Source: Shewanella indica
GTDB taxonomy: Bacteria > Pseudomonadota > Gammaproteobacteria > Enterobacterales > Shewanellaceae
Assembly: GCF_002836975.1 (NCBI RefSeq)
Contig: NZ_NIJK01000038.1
Coordinates: 113,831 to 162,572 of the forward strand
Reading direction: 5' to 3'
Length of the DNA: 48,742 nucleotides
Shown: positions 34,124 through 44,585 of the stretch, piece by piece
Position numbering within the stretch: the first letter of the stretch is position 1
Layout of the letters: every line of letters starts with the position of its first letter
Notes under the pieces: generated by a model
What the model was told of the DNA's origin: nothing
What the model saw: the letters and a program-made list of their open reading frames with translations, nothing else
Database searches by the model: none
Translations under genes and position numbers: made by a program

Positions 34124-34456
34124 TTATAGCGACTGGATAGAGCCTTTTGGCAATACCGCCGCGATATAATCTTTTTTGATGGTGATCTGGGTGCTGTCGT
34201 TCAGGCTCAGCAGAACATAATCATTCTCATCGCTGATCTTGGCGATTTTGCCTATGATGCCACCACTGGTCAGGACTTCGTCGCCCTTACCCAGGGACGC
34301 CATCAGATTTTTGTGCTCTTTAACACGCTTGGACTGAGGACGGAAGATCATGAAATAGAAGATCAGACCGAAGATCACCAGCATGAACACCAATTCCATG
34401 GTACCGCCAGACTGAGGAGCACCGGCCGCACTAGCGTAAGCATTTGAAATAAACAT
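34124..34456 (-). CDS. yajC: Preprotein translocase accessory subunit YajC
   Basis: 110 residues, usual length. One membrane helix (about 20-40, MELVFMLVIFGLIFYFMIF) followed by RPQSKRVKEHKNLMASLGKGDEVLTSGGIIGKI, the YajC signature. Part of the tgt-yajC-secD-secF cluster conserved in bacteria. Confidence 0.97.
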   Translation of the reverse strand: MFISNAYASAAGAPQSGGTMELVFMLVIFGLIFYFMIFRPQSKRVKEHKNLMASLGKGDEVLTSGGIIGKIAKISDENDYVLLSLNDSTQITIKKDYIAAVLPKGSIQSL

Positions 34457-34484
34457 ATTTTTCTCTTCTTATCAGCAAATAAAA

Positions 34485-35612
<1,128 letters not shown>

Positions 35613-35712
35613 TTACCTCGTCAGAGAAACAGTCTGACCTTAATTACGCGGACTTAGGCCGCAGCGTATAGACAACAGAGGGTCAAAAAGGCAAAAGGTT
35701 CACCCTTAAGAC

Positions 35713-35742
35713 AAAATACCCGCTCATTGAGGCGGGTATTTT
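35713..35742 (-). terminator. Rho-independent terminator of queA
   Basis: An 11-bp stem AAAATACCCGC / GCGGGTATTTT with an eight-base loop, 16 bases past the queA stop. U-rich on the minus strand. Its ATACCC/GGGTAT arms superficially resemble an IscR site, but the spacing does not fit. Confidence 0.8.
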
Positions 35743-35758
35743 AAAACAAAAGTCGTAA

Positions 35759-36796
35759 TCAGTGAGCTTTTTTAGTCACAAACATGGCATCACCGTAACT
35801 GAAAAAGCGGTATTTTTCGGCAATCGCGTGCCGATAGGCGTTCATCACCTCATCAAAGCCGGCAAAAGCACTGACCAACATAATGAGCGTCGACTCCGGC
35901 AGGTGGAAATTAGTGACCATGGCATCCACTACCTGAAACTCATATCCGGGATAGATGAAAATATCTGTATCCCCTTTGAAAGCCTGCAACTCGCCTTCAC
36001 TGGCGCGAGCTGCGCTCTCGAGCGAACGCACCGAAGTGGTGCCCACCGCGATCACCCGTTTCCCGGCCGCCTTGGTGCTATGGATTTTAGCGACCACCTC
36101 GGCCGGCACTTCGGCCCACTCAGAGTGCATCTTATGTTCCAGTATGTTGTCGACCCGTACCGGCTGAAAAGTACCGGCGCCAACATGCAGAGTCACAAAG
36201 GCGATATCCACGCCTTTGGCTTTCAGCTCGGCCAACATATTGTCATCAAAGTGCAAACCGGCTGTCGGCGCCGCAACCGCGCCCGGAGTTTGGTTATAAA
36301 CTGTCTGATAGCGCTCTTTGTCGGCATCTTCATCGGGACGGTCGATATAAGGCGGCAACGGCATATGGCCTACCTGCTCCAGCACTTCAAGCACACTCGG
36401 ACCGGATACCAGTTCAAGTTCAAACAGCGCGTCGTGACGGGCCAGCATCAACATTTTGAAGCCGCCATCGAGCAAAATTTCACTACCTTCCTTCGGCGAC
36501 TTGGAGCTGCGCACATGAGCAAGCACCCGCTTATCATCCAGCATCCGCTCCACCAGGATTTCCAGCTTACCGCCGGTTGCCTTCTGCCCGAACAGGCGTG
36601 CCGGAATAACCCGGGTATTGTTGAATACCATGAGATCGCCGGGTTGAACCAGGTTCAACAATTCGGTGAAGTGACAGTCACGCAGGGCCCCGCTGTTACC
36701 ATCCAGGGTCAGTAATCTGGACGCACTGCGTTTCTCCATAGGGAACTTGGCAATCAGTTCCTCTGGAAGATCGAAAGAAAAGTCTGCTACACGCAT
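35759..36796 (-). CDS. queA: S-adenosylmethionine:tRNA ribosyltransferase-isomerase QueA
   Basis: 345 residues. Transfers and isomerises the ribosyl group of SAM onto preQ1-tRNA to make epoxyqueuosine. Seen: [19 protein letters not shown] start, [86 protein letters not shown] and [23 protein letters not shown]. Adjacent to tgt, the preceding pathway step. Confidence 0.97.
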   Translation of the reverse strand: MRVADFSFDLPEELIAKFPMEKRSASRLLTLDGNSGALRDCHFTELLNLVQPGDLMVFNNTRVIPARLFGQKATGGKLEILVERMLDDKRVLAHVRSSKSPKEGSEILLDGGFKMLMLARHDALFELELVSGPSVLEVLEQVGHMPLPPYIDRPDEDADKERYQTVYNQTPGAVAAPTAGLHFDDNMLAELKAKGVDIAFVTLHVGAGTFQPVRVDNILEHKMHSEWAEVPAEVVAKIHSTKAAGKRVIAVGTTSVRSLESAARASEGELQAFKGDTDIFIYPGYEFQVVDAMVTNFHLPESTLIMLVSAFAGFDEVMNAYRHAIAEKYRFFSYGDAMFVTKKAH

Positions 36797-36854
36797 GAAT
36801 GGGCCTCGGCTTAGCTGGAAACGGCGGCTAGTCTAGGGATTTGAGGCGTTAAGA

Positions 36855-37016
36855 TCAAGGCTCCAGCGGTTCGTTTGCCTTTTCGGCAAGGGGCTTGTTG
36901 TCATCGAAGGGCTCGCGCCGATATTCGAGTTGCTCGAACGGAATATCTATATCTACCCTGCGCCTCTGGGGCCTTGGCGTTTTGTTGATAAGTTTATTGA
37001 ACCAGTCCCACATCAT
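36855..37016 (-). CDS. Small basic hypothetical protein (53 aa)
   Basis: Not a family I recognise. The 53 residues start MMWDWFNKLINKTPRPQRRR, continue VDIDIPFEQLEYRREPFDD and end EKANEPLEP. The N-terminus is amphipathic with three aromatic residues, the middle is Arg-rich and the tail is acidic/polar, with no clear membrane helix. A strong ribosome binding site (GAGGATCAAGG) precedes two consecutive ATG codons. It lies 58 bases upstream of queA on the same strand and may be co-transcribed. It is the only plausible gene in the 364-base gap between queA and acpH. Confidence 0.55.
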   Translation of the reverse strand: MMWDWFNKLINKTPRPQRRRVDIDIPFEQLEYRREPFDDNKPLAEKANEPLEP

Positions 37017-37160
37017 CCTTGATCCTCTGTGTCACCGAACGCTAAGCGTAGCATCTTTTTCCACTGAGCAAAAAGAGAACATTCACCAGCGTCAGAGACT
37101 ATTTTCATTTGCCGGCTTGTCATGGTAACTTGAGGGCGAATTCGACACCCAGTAACCAAT

Positions 37161-37754
37161 ATGAACTTCCTTGCACACCTGCATCTGGCCGATATCAGCC
37201 AAACCTCTCTCGGCGCCAATCTCGCCGGCGACTTTGCCAAAGGCAATATTCAACAGTTTCCCAAACATTTGCAACAGGGGCTCTGGCTCCACAGACAGAT
37301 AGACAAGTTGACCGATAGCCACGAATTAACCCGCGAGTTAGTGCGTACTTTCCCCAAACCACTTGCCAGAGTCGCACCTGTACTGATGGATTTGGCCTTT
37401 GACCATATGCTGGCAAAGTACTGGGAGGAATATCATCATCAACCTTTGGCTGCCTTTTGCGATAAAGCCTACGAGAGCCTCAGACAAACGCAATCCCTAC
37501 CCGAAGGCTTAGCCAAACTGGCGCCAGTGATGGAGCAGCAAAATTGGCTGTTGAGTTATCAAAGCCGCCAGGGGCTCAACAGTGCAGTAACCGGTGTGAG
37601 TCGCCGACTTTCAAAACCTGAGCTGTTCAACGGTGCCCAACAAGCGCTGCAAAAACTCGATACTGAAATTGAAATCGCCTTTCGAACCTTTTACCCACAA
37701 TTGATGGCTTACAGCCGGATATGGGCCAGAAAGACACCAGCGGAATTTCTTTGA
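37161..37754 (+). CDS. acpH: Acyl carrier protein phosphodiesterase AcpH
   Basis: 197 residues (E. coli AcpH 193). HD-like hydrolase that removes the 4'-phosphopantetheine group from ACP. Seen: start MNFLAHLHLADIS, GANLAGDFAKGN, GLWLHRQIDKLTDSH and VLMDLAFDHMLAKYW with conserved His/Asp metal-binding positions. Divergent from the 53-residue gene and queA, as acpH often is. Confidence 0.94.
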   Translation: MNFLAHLHLADISQTSLGANLAGDFAKGNIQQFPKHLQQGLWLHRQIDKLTDSHELTRELVRTFPKPLARVAPVLMDLAFDHMLAKYWEEYHHQPLAAFCDKAYESLRQTQSLPEGLAKLAPVMEQQNWLLSYQSRQGLNSAVTGVSRRLSKPELFNGAQQALQKLDTEIEIAFRTFYPQLMAYSRIWARKTPAEFL

Positions 37755-37852
37755 TCTAAACCCAGCCCAAGGGCCGCTTTGGTTGAACCCACAAAGCCAC
37801 TTTTGCCGGGCCCATGGCTTTGTTAAAATTGCGCCTTCACGAAGGAGAGTTC

Positions 37853-38506
37853 ATGCAAGTTTTTGAGTACCGCCCACCGGCCCTGCCCTGGCTCGATATC
37901 CGCTATCTGGATCGCGATATTATTATCATCAACAAGCCATCCGGGCTGTTGTCCAACCCTGGGCGCGCCGCCGTAACCCATGATTGCGCCCTCACCCGCT
38001 TACAGCGCCTGTATCCGGAAACCATATTGGTGCACAGGCTGGACTGCGCCACCTCAGGGATAATGGTTTTCGCCCGTAACAAAACCGCCGAGTCCAGTCT
38101 CAAGACTCAGTTTCAGGAACGGCAAAGCGATAAACTGTATGTGGCCGAGGTGGCTGGACATCTCGAACAGCCAGCCGGTGTTATCGACTTACCTCTGGCA
38201 GCGGATAAAGCCAACCCACCGCTGCAGCAAGTCTCAGAGCAAGGTAAGAGAGCGGTCACTCACTACAAAGTGCTTGAGCGCCGTGAAGATTCCAGCCTGG
38301 TGGCATTACAACCGGAAACCGGCCGGACTCATCAGCTCAGAGTCCATATGCTCGCATTGGGGCATCCGATTTTAGGGGATGATTTCTATGGTGGATGTGA
38401 GATTGAAAATGCCCGTCCGCGACTCTGTCTGCATGCTGCCAGCCTGGCATTTTGCCACCCTTACTCGGGTGCCGAGATGCATTTTGTCAGCCTGTCGCCT
38501 TTCTGA
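37853..38506 (+). CDS. rluA: rRNA/tRNA pseudouridine synthase RluA
   Basis: 217 residues from MQVFEYRPPALPWLDIRYLD with GAAGGAGAG upstream; an in-frame ATG 13 codons earlier has no such site. Compared with E. coli RluA (219 aa) the match is end to end: INKPSGLLSNPGRA, catalytic HRLDCATSGIMVFA, GRTHQLRVHMLALGHPILGDDFYG and RLCLHAASL. Converts U746 of 23S rRNA and U32 of several tRNAs to pseudouridine. Confidence 0.94.
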   Translation: MQVFEYRPPALPWLDIRYLDRDIIIINKPSGLLSNPGRAAVTHDCALTRLQRLYPETILVHRLDCATSGIMVFARNKTAESSLKTQFQERQSDKLYVAEVAGHLEQPAGVIDLPLAADKANPPLQQVSEQGKRAVTHYKVLERREDSSLVALQPETGRTHQLRVHMLALGHPILGDDFYGGCEIENARPRLCLHAASLAFCHPYSGAEMHFVSLSPF

Positions 38507-38550
38507 CCCTTGCAAGGCTTGATAAAGAAAGCCTTAGAAAAAGCAGCTAA

Positions 38551-38585
38551 AGAAAACGCCCGCTAAGCGGGCGTTTTCTTTTTTT
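38551..38585 (+). terminator. Rho-independent terminator of rluA
   Basis: Perfect 13-bp stem AGAAAACGCCCGC / GCGGGCGTTTTCT with a three-base loop and T-run. Symmetric enough to serve the convergent gene at 38605 as well. Confidence 0.92.
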
Positions 38586-38604
38586 ACAATGAGTCAAACA
38601 ATTA

Positions 38605-39015
38605 TTAAGCACTCATCACTGATTTGGGTTCCAGACTGAAGCTATCGCCCCCTTCAGTGCAAAACTGCAGCTTGCCCTCTGCAGTTAAAATAAAGTATTC
38701 ACCAAACAGGTTACCACCCATATCTTCCAGACATAAACCGGCATTGGTCTGTTTGGACTTCATCTCATCCACGCTGTGGCAACCATCGCTGAACCAGGTT
38801 TCCAGAAACAGCTTGCCACTTTCACGATACAAGGTCAGTTCTTCACCACTGCCTGGGCGACTATCCTGCCAACAACCAAGAAATTCTCGCTGTTGTTCGT
38901 TCTGTCGGTGCAGACGCTTGCGCTTTTCTACTCCAGACATATCCATACCCTTAAACCATGTCAGCCCAGCCTCTTTGGCTGACCCCAAATGCATGACATT
39001 AAGCATAGAACTCAT
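38605..39015 (-). CDS. Hypothetical protein (136 aa)
   Basis: I do not recognise this family. The 136 residues include no signal peptide or membrane helix. They start MSSMLNVMHLGSAKEAGLTWFKGMD, then a Lys/Arg-rich helix (VEKRKRLHRQNEQQREFLGCWQ), and a beta-rich C-terminal half (GEELTLYRESGKLFLETWFSDG, GEYFILTAEGKLQFCTEGG) that resembles repeats of a small beta barrel. Four cysteines are present (in FLGCW, DGCHS, LCLED, QFCTE). AAGGGGC precedes the ATG. The convergent rluA shares the intervening terminator. Upstream 39016-39248 shows no other gene. Confidence 0.65.
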   Translation of the reverse strand: MSSMLNVMHLGSAKEAGLTWFKGMDMSGVEKRKRLHRQNEQQREFLGCWQDSRPGSGEELTLYRESGKLFLETWFSDGCHSVDEMKSKQTNAGLCLEDMGGNLFGEYFILTAEGKLQFCTEGGDSFSLEPKSVMSA

Positions 39016-39248
39016 AGTGCCCCTTTATCCGGCCAAAAGTAACATAGAAGTGAAAAATTTGATTCCAAATCATTAAAAACCAATAAGTTAGAATAAAATC
39101 TCTCGAATGTGCGCAGTGTAGCCCAGTGACAAAATAAAAGTGTGATCAAGATCGCCTATTGCGGAGAATTTAAGCAATTTATGAAATAACTCACACAATC
39201 CCCTTACCACCGGCCGTTTGAACGGTCACACCGTGGCAAATGGGGACC

Positions 39249-39280
39249 AAAAACAAAGGGCAGCCCAGAGGCCGCCCTTT
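39249..39280 (-). terminator. Rho-independent terminator of sstT
   Basis: AAAGGGC...GCCCTTT stem with an interior GC pair and mismatch, U-rich on the minus strand (TTTGTTTTTGG). It lies downstream of the dispersed repeat, reproducing the gene-repeat-terminator order seen at fdx. Confidence 0.75.
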
Positions 39281-39296
39281 ATCTTCAACAATGTTT

Positions 39297-39409
39297 CTTA
39301 GGGAATGCTTTTTGCAAAGGACTAGAGCCATTTGCTGCGAACCACGTCTTGCACCCAGGCCTGTAAGTCGACGCAGAGCACACATGGGGCTTGTTCGCAC
39401 CTTCCTTAG
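39297..39409 (-). repeat. Dispersed short repeat with imperfect terminal inverted repeats (113 bp)
   Basis: On the minus strand it starts CTAAGGAAGGTGCGAACAAG and ends CATTCCCTAAG. The start matches the copy at 12632-12720 with a single difference over 20 bases, and position 1-20 of this window. The interior has TTCGCAGCAAATGG and GTGCAAGAC words. As at fdx, the TAA of CTAAGG is the stop codon of the preceding gene (sstT). It has no coding capacity, so would be a MITE- or REP-like element. Confidence 0.6.
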
Positions 39410-40626
39410 CTTAGCTTACGATCTTCGGCCTGGCAGACTGCCGCGGTAAACAACACATCAGTGGAAGAGTTCAGCGCAGTTTCAGCCGCATCCTGAATAA
39501 CCCCGATAACAAAGCCCACGGCCACCACCTGAATGGCAATACTGTCACTGATGCCAAACAAGCTACAAGCCAGAGGGATCAGCAGCAATGAACCACCAGC
39601 TACCCCGGAGGCACCACAAGCCGACACGGCGGCCACCAGGCTCAACAGCAAGGCAGTTGGCAAGTCGACACTGGTTCCCGTGGTATGCACAGCAGCCAGG
39701 GTAAGTACAGTAATGGTAATTGCCGCGCCCCCCATGTTGATAGTAGCCCCCAGAGGAATAGAGACCGAATAGGTGTCTTTATGCAGTTTGAGGCGCTCAC
39801 ACAAGGCCATGTTCACCGGAATATTAGCGGCGCTCGAACGGGTAAAGAAGGCGGTTACGCCACTCTCTCTGAGGCAAGCGAACACCAATGGGTAAGGATT
39901 GCGTCTTATCTTATAAAACACCAAGAGCGGGTTCACCACCAGGGCTATAATAGCCATACTTCCCAGCAAGACGCCGAGCAGACGGCCATAGTTATACACT
40001 TCCTCAAAACCGCTCTCGGCAAAGGTCACGGCCACCAGACCGAAAATGCCTATCGGCGCCAAGCGGATAATAAAGCGCACCATCTGCGAGATCCCATGAC
40101 TGACATCGGCAAATACCTGTTTGGTCGAGTCACTGGAATGATGCAGCGCCAATCCAAGACCAATACCCCAAGCCAGAATACCAATATAGTTGGCATTCAT
40201 CAGGGCATTGACCGGGTTGTCGACCAATTTGAACAGCAGGGTATTGAGAACTTCCAAAATACCTTGCGGCGGCGTTAACAACTGTTCAGGCGCCCTGAGC
40301 TTGAGTGTGGTGGGAAACATAAAGCTCATTACCACAGCTGTGAGTGCCGAGGCAAAAGTCCCAAACAGGTACAAGGCGATAATTGGCCGCATATTGCTCT
40401 TGGTATTTTTCTTCTGATTGGCAATCGATGCCGCCACCAGCAGAAATACCAGGATCGGCGCGATCGCCTTAAGCGCGCCGACAAAAAGATCTCCAAGGAA
40501 AGAAACGCTCTTTGCCCATTCCGGAGCAAAGTGTGCGAGCCCCATGCCCGCTATGATCCCCAAAAGGATTTGCAGTACAAGACTGCTCTTGGCCAATCGG
40601 GCCAAAAGTAAAGAAAATTGGTTCAT
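39406..40626 (-). CDS. sstT: Serine/threonine:sodium symporter SstT
   Basis: 406 residues, a dicarboxylate/amino acid:cation symporter family member with eight-plus membrane helices and re-entrant loops. Seen: [58 protein letters not shown] and [20 protein letters not shown], which match SstT. Imports serine and threonine with Na+. The last residues (AEDRKLS) and stop run into the dispersed repeat. Confidence 0.95.
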   Translation of the reverse strand: MNQFSLLLARLAKSSLVLQILLGIIAGMGLAHFAPEWAKSVSFLGDLFVGALKAIAPILVFLLVAASIANQKKNTKSNMRPIIALYLFGTFASALTAVVMSFMFPTTLKLRAPEQLLTPPQGILEVLNTLLFKLVDNPVNALMNANYIGILAWGIGLGLALHHSSDSTKQVFADVSHGISQMVRFIIRLAPIGIFGLVAVTFAESGFEEVYNYGRLLGVLLGSMAIIALVVNPLLVFYKIRRNPYPLVFACLRESGVTAFFTRSSAANIPVNMALCERLKLHKDTYSVSIPLGATINMGGAAITITVLTLAAVHTTGTSVDLPTALLLSLVAAVSACGASGVAGGSLLLIPLACSLFGISDSIAIQVVAVGFVIGVIQDAAETALNSSTDVLFTAAVCQAEDRKLS

Positions 40627-40680
40627 TGCCTGACCTGTATTTATTATCTTTCTGGCACCAGTGCCACAGGAGTTACGTTT

Positions 40681-40700
40681 TTAGCGGATGAAACCGCTAA
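40681..40700. other. Inverted repeat between cheV and sstT
   Basis: TTAGCGG / CCGCTAA with a six-base spacer, 55 bases upstream of the sstT start and about 70 past the cheV stop. It has no U-run on the minus strand. It may be an sstT operator or a weak cheV terminator. Confidence 0.35.
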
Positions 40701-40767
40701 TGTCTAGCGTTGAAGCCAATTTGTGTCGTCTGGATAACCCTGAACACGCATTTTGGCAACAGCGATG

Positions 40768-41664
40768 TCATTTTTGACTATCTTGTGCAATTTGCGCGCC
40801 TCTGAGCATGGCATCGATAAGTTCGTGGGCATCGAACTTGGTAAGGGCTTCGTTGGCCCCCACCTGGTGCGCCTGGCTGACACTGATCTCACTGGAAAGC
40901 GAGGTATGCAGAATAATATAAGCGCCGGCGAGTGCCGGTTTGTCTCTTACTTCAAAGGCGAGTTCATAACCATCCAGACCTGGCATTTCGATATCACTTA
41001 CCAGGAGATCCACTGGGCGCTTTTCGGCCGCAGCCTTTTCCATAATAGCCAAAGCCTGGGCACCGTTTGAGGTGACCTCATAAGGGATATTAATGGAGTC
41101 CAGCGCATCAGACAGTTGCTTTCTGGCTACTTTGGAGTCGTCCACCAACAAGATCCGCAGCGGTTTCAACCTTTCCCTTTGTACATCGGTCAGCGTGGCC
41201 ACACTCTGAGCCGCAATCGGGAAAATCTTTGACAGCAGCAACTCAACATCCAGCAATTGCACCAGCTTATTGTCGTAACGAGTCACTCCGGTAAGATAGG
41301 CATTGCGTCCCAGGTTATCCGGCGGTGATTCAATATCACGCCAGTTACATTCGAGGATCTTGTCGATGCCGCGAACCAGAAAGCCTATCTCCATCCGCTG
41401 ACAATCTGTGATGATGATAAAGCAACTCTTGCGCTCCTCTGCAGTAACCGGGCGATAACCAACGGCCGCCGCCATATCCACTACAGGAATGGTATGTCCT
41501 CTGAAGTTTACCGCCCCCATCACAGCCGGATGAGATTGGGGGATCTGGTTTAGTGGCATATAAGGTACCAACTCACGGATCTTCAGGGTACCTATGGCAA
41601 ACAGCTGGCTTGCCGACAGATGAAACAGCAGCAGTCCCTGAGATTGATTGGCCTTACTCTTCAT
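40768..41664 (-). CDS. cheV: Chemotaxis coupling protein CheV
   Basis: 298 residues. N-terminal CheW-like domain (about 10-155: LFAIGTLKIRELVPY, VMGAVNFRGHTIPVVDMAAAVGY) followed by a receiver domain (about 168-295: RILLVDDSKVARKQL, phosphoacceptor Asp in LVSDIEMPGLDGYEL, Lys in ALTKFDAHEL). CheV couples chemoreceptors to CheA and can act as a phosphate sink. It stands apart from any che operon, as is common for cheV paralogues. Confidence 0.93.
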   Translation of the reverse strand: MKSKANQSQGLLLFHLSASQLFAIGTLKIRELVPYMPLNQIPQSHPAVMGAVNFRGHTIPVVDMAAAVGYRPVTAEERKSCFIIITDCQRMEIGFLVRGIDKILECNWRDIESPPDNLGRNAYLTGVTRYDNKLVQLLDVELLLSKIFPIAAQSVATLTDVQRERLKPLRILLVDDSKVARKQLSDALDSINIPYEVTSNGAQALAIMEKAAAEKRPVDLLVSDIEMPGLDGYELAFEVRDKPALAGAYIILHTSLSSEISVSQAHQVGANEALTKFDAHELIDAMLRGAQIAQDSQK

Positions 41665-41739
41665 AACAACACCATTACAGACAATAAGTTAAACGCTTCA
41701 GGATAACACAGGCCCGGGACCTTGGTGGTCAGCTGCAAT

Positions 41740-43296
41740 TCACAATTGCGACTCAATAGGCAAAAGGCTGAGAATATCGGCGCTGAGACGGCGCCAGAAA
41801 CCGGCGGCGGGCTCGTTATAGAACACCTCTTGTTTGGCATCGTCATGCCACACCAGCTCATCCTCCTCCAGCGCCAATCGGTAAGCATTACGTAGTAAAG
41901 CGCCGCCCAGCTGCTGCTGAATATGTTCAGCAAGCTCGGGCTGATGCAGCAGTATTCCCATTTCAGTATTGATCCAGGCAGAACGGGGATCAAAATTAAA
42001 CGAGCCGACGAACACATCTTCGCCGTCCAGCACAAAAGTTTTGGCATGCAAGCTGGTGCGTGAGCTGCCGCGCCATGAAGAAGGCTTATGGTCGGGGTCA
42101 GCCTTGACTTCATAGAGCCTGACACCGGCTTCCAGCAGTTGCCGACGATACTTCTTGTAGCCACCATGCACGGCCACAACATCTGTAGCTGCCAGGCTAT
42201 TGGTCACCACAGTAACCTCAATACCATTGGCTACCGCCTGTGCCAGGGCATCTGCCCCTTTGGATGTGGGCACAAAATAGGGCGAGATGATCAGTATGTT
42301 ATTCTCAACCTGGGACAGAAAACGACCGATATCAGCCAGCATCCAACTCTCAGGCTCGGCACTGCGCAACTTATCGGGCGGATCGAACAACACCTTGGCT
42401 TCGCCCCAATACCAGTCGAGTTGCTGTTGCTCCATGTTGGTTATCAACTGGCTCTGCAACAGGCGTTGATAATAGGGGTGATCCTGCATCGCCTGTTGCT
42501 CCTGCCGCATCTTGGCATCGGCCTGCAACAGTTTTTCCCGGGTCATGCGCTTGGGCAACAATTGCTCAAGCGGAATAGTCAACGGTGCATTCCAATAAAG
42601 ATCAAACTGCTCAGAGATAACAGGTATCGCCTCGCCTATGGCAAGCAAGTCAAAGTCACCGAACTCAAGTTCATCGTTAGCGGAAAAATACTCATTGCCT
42701 ATGTTGCGCCCCCCTACCACTGAGACCATATTGTCCACTGTCAGCGACTTATTGTGCATTCTGTGGTTCAAACGGGCAAAACCGAACAACCAGGACATGC
42801 CTCTGAAGGTACGGGAATAAACTGGGTTATAGAGGCGAACCTGAATATTGGGATGATGATTCAAGGCCGCCAGCCCGGATTCGAGCGGCGCGCTAGTGGT
42901 ATCATCAAGCAGCAGCCTTACCCGCACGCCGCGCTCAGCAGCTTCCAATAATTGCCACACCAGGGTTTTACCGGTTTCATCGGCCCGATAGATATAGTAT
43001 TGCAAATCGATACTGCTCTGGGCACTGCGGATAAGTGCCAACCTGGCAATGAAGGCATCAACACCTTCGGCCAGTGGTAGTACGCCCGTCTGCGATGGGT
43101 GGACGGACAATTGAGGTTCCAGATAATCCAGCAAGACAGAACTCTCCGGCGTTGCCAGATAGCTGGAGTCGCTGTATGCGGGATCCCGTGTCGGTGCCGA
43201 ACTGCAAGCGCTAAGCAAGGACAAGAGGACCAGCAATATTCCAAACTGTGGCAACATTCTGAATATTCTTCGAAATAATGAAGAGTATTCAAGCAT
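41740..43296 (-). CDS. Phospholipase D-family lipoprotein, ClsC-like cardiolipin synthase
   Basis: 518 residues with a lipoprotein signal (LLVLLSLLSAC, lipidated Cys31 from the first ATG). A later in-frame ATG at 43257 would give a shorter, equally sensible signal peptide. Two HKD motifs are present: HRMHNKSLTVDN...GGRN(I)GNEYF and SLHAKTFVLDGE...GSFNFDPRS. In order and spacing they match the ClsC/YmdC type, which joins phosphatidylglycerol and phosphatidylethanolamine to make cardiolipin. The YmdB partner found beside clsC in E. coli is not adjacent here. An alternative is another PLD hydrolase of the cell envelope. Confidence 0.85.
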   Translation of the reverse strand: MLEYSSLFRRIFRMLPQFGILLVLLSLLSACSSAPTRDPAYSDSSYLATPESSVLLDYLEPQLSVHPSQTGVLPLAEGVDAFIARLALIRSAQSSIDLQYYIYRADETGKTLVWQLLEAAERGVRVRLLLDDTTSAPLESGLAALNHHPNIQVRLYNPVYSRTFRGMSWLFGFARLNHRMHNKSLTVDNMVSVVGGRNIGNEYFSANDELEFGDFDLLAIGEAIPVISEQFDLYWNAPLTIPLEQLLPKRMTREKLLQADAKMRQEQQAMQDHPYYQRLLQSQLITNMEQQQLDWYWGEAKVLFDPPDKLRSAEPESWMLADIGRFLSQVENNILIISPYFVPTSKGADALAQAVANGIEVTVVTNSLAATDVVAVHGGYKKYRRQLLEAGVRLYEVKADPDHKPSSWRGSSRTSLHAKTFVLDGEDVFVGSFNFDPRSAWINTEMGILLHQPELAEHIQQQLGGALLRNAYRLALEEDELVWHDDAKQEVFYNEPAAGFWRRLSADILSLLPIESQL

Positions 43297-43341
43297 TAAT
43301 TCGTTCCGGGATCCAGTATTCCCGCCTCCGGCGTTAATTTG

Positions 43342-43815
43342 CTAATCCTGTAAAGCATAGAGCACATCGAACACAAACTGATCCCAACCATGGGATTCAA
43401 AGGCAACATCTGCCACCGCACGAATGCGGGCAACTGCATGCAGCGGCGCCACGCCATGCTCCATCAAGTAGTAGGCCAGTAATAGGCAAGTACGGTTTTG
43501 CCCCGACTCACAATGTACCAATACCCCTAGACCGGCCGCACGCTGACGCTGGATAAAGTCGAGTGCCTTGGGTAACTGCTCGACGCAGAGCCGCAAATCG
43601 GCATCCGATGGGGCTTCTCCACTCGGTAAAGGGATACAGGCAAACTCAAATTGCGACTGAGGCCAATCGGCGGCCAAATTACCAGCCATATTGTCAGCCA
43701 AGGAAAGAATGGCGCCTATCCCGGAGCGTTGCAGCTCATCAAAATCCCAGTTCTGGCCTACCGGCCCCCGGCTTCCTGCCAACTCTCCCTCTTCCAGCCA
43801 AAAGAGTGGTTGCAT
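43342..43815 (-). CDS. Dual-specificity-type Cys phosphatase
   Basis: 157 residues with the signature VHCESGQNRTCLLLAYYL (HCx5R, catalytic Cys and Arg) and an upstream general-acid region (IPLPSGEAPSDADL). WLEEGELAGSRGP at the N-terminus resembles DSP-like bacterial phosphatases that begin with a substrate-entry loop. Substrate unknown: phosphoprotein, phospholipid or nucleotide are all possible. It lies 45 bases upstream of the ClsC-like gene, and some DSP-type enzymes are phosphatidylglycerophosphate phosphatases, so a phospholipid role is worth considering. Confidence 0.83.
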   Translation of the reverse strand: MQPLFWLEEGELAGSRGPVGQNWDFDELQRSGIGAILSLADNMAGNLAADWPQSQFEFACIPLPSGEAPSDADLRLCVEQLPKALDFIQRQRAAGLGVLVHCESGQNRTCLLLAYYLMEHGVAPLHAVARIRAVADVAFESHGWDQFVFDVLYALQD

Positions 43816-43902
43816 CTGTGTTTTCCTCAGTAATACGCAACTTTTGCTTGGCTTCAGAATACCCCAAATCGATAGAGAGTTTCGTTGATTTATGCCAAAA
43901 GA

Positions 43903-44472
43903 TTAACTGGGACGACCGGCTTCCAAGTCAAGCAATTGTTGCTTCATGGCCAGGCCCCAGGCATAGCCGGTCAACTTGCCATCCTTGCCTATGACTCTGT
44001 GGCAAGGCACAATAATCGCTATCGGGTTGGCGCCATTGGCAGTGCCGACAGCGCGAACCGCTTTGGGGTTATCAATCTTTACGGCCAGCTCACCGTAACT
44101 GGTAAAACTGCCGTAGGGCAACCCCACCAATGCCTGCCAAACAGCGCGTTGAAAGCGTGTCCCCTTGGGAGCCAAAGGCAGTTCGAAGACCTGTCTGGTA
44201 CCGGCAAAATACTCCAAAAGCTGGCTCTTGGTCTGTGTCAATATCGCCTCTGCCCGCGCCTTTTGCGCCGTACTCGCGCTCGCCAGCGGGATCCGGCGCT
44301 CTCTGTCATCCCCCGTCAAAACCGACAGATGTGACAACCCATGGGGCCCCGCAGCAAGCCACAGCCTGCCCACAGCCGAATCCATGCTAAGCTCCGCCAC
44401 CGGCAGCAATTCTGCTATCGGCCACTCTTTACTCAACGATACGGCCAAGCTCGGATTATCTTGTGTACTCAT
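43903..44472 (-). CDS. ogt: Methylated-DNA--protein-cysteine methyltransferase (Ogt type)
   Basis: 189 residues. Suicide repair protein that takes the methyl group from O6-methylguanine onto its own cysteine. Seen: FQRAVWQALVGLPYGSFTSYGELA (helix-turn-helix, DNA binding), RAVGTANGANPIAIIVPCHRVIG with the acceptor Cys in PCHRV, and GYAWGLAMKQQLLDLE. It sits downstream of the Ada-AlkA fusion gene, so the alkylation-repair activities of Ada are split over two adjacent genes. Confidence 0.94.
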   Translation of the reverse strand: MSTQDNPSLAVSLSKEWPIAELLPVAELSMDSAVGRLWLAAGPHGLSHLSVLTGDDRERRIPLASASTAQKARAEAILTQTKSQLLEYFAGTRQVFELPLAPKGTRFQRAVWQALVGLPYGSFTSYGELAVKIDNPKAVRAVGTANGANPIAIIVPCHRVIGKDGKLTGYAWGLAMKQQLLDLEAGRPS

Positions 44473-44585
44473 AGGATTAATCCTTTGATTTTATAGCTTT
44501 TGAATAGGTGTTTGACAGATGCCTTTGCAACCCATTCCATTCTCTTCATTCAGCGCTTTCATTCAGTGCTTTCATTCCGAGCTGT

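Noticed and set aside
35713..35742. ATACCC...GGGTAT arms before tgt as another IscR site
   Set aside because: Arm spacing differs from the 25-base IscR repeats and the structure is a terminator directly after queA.
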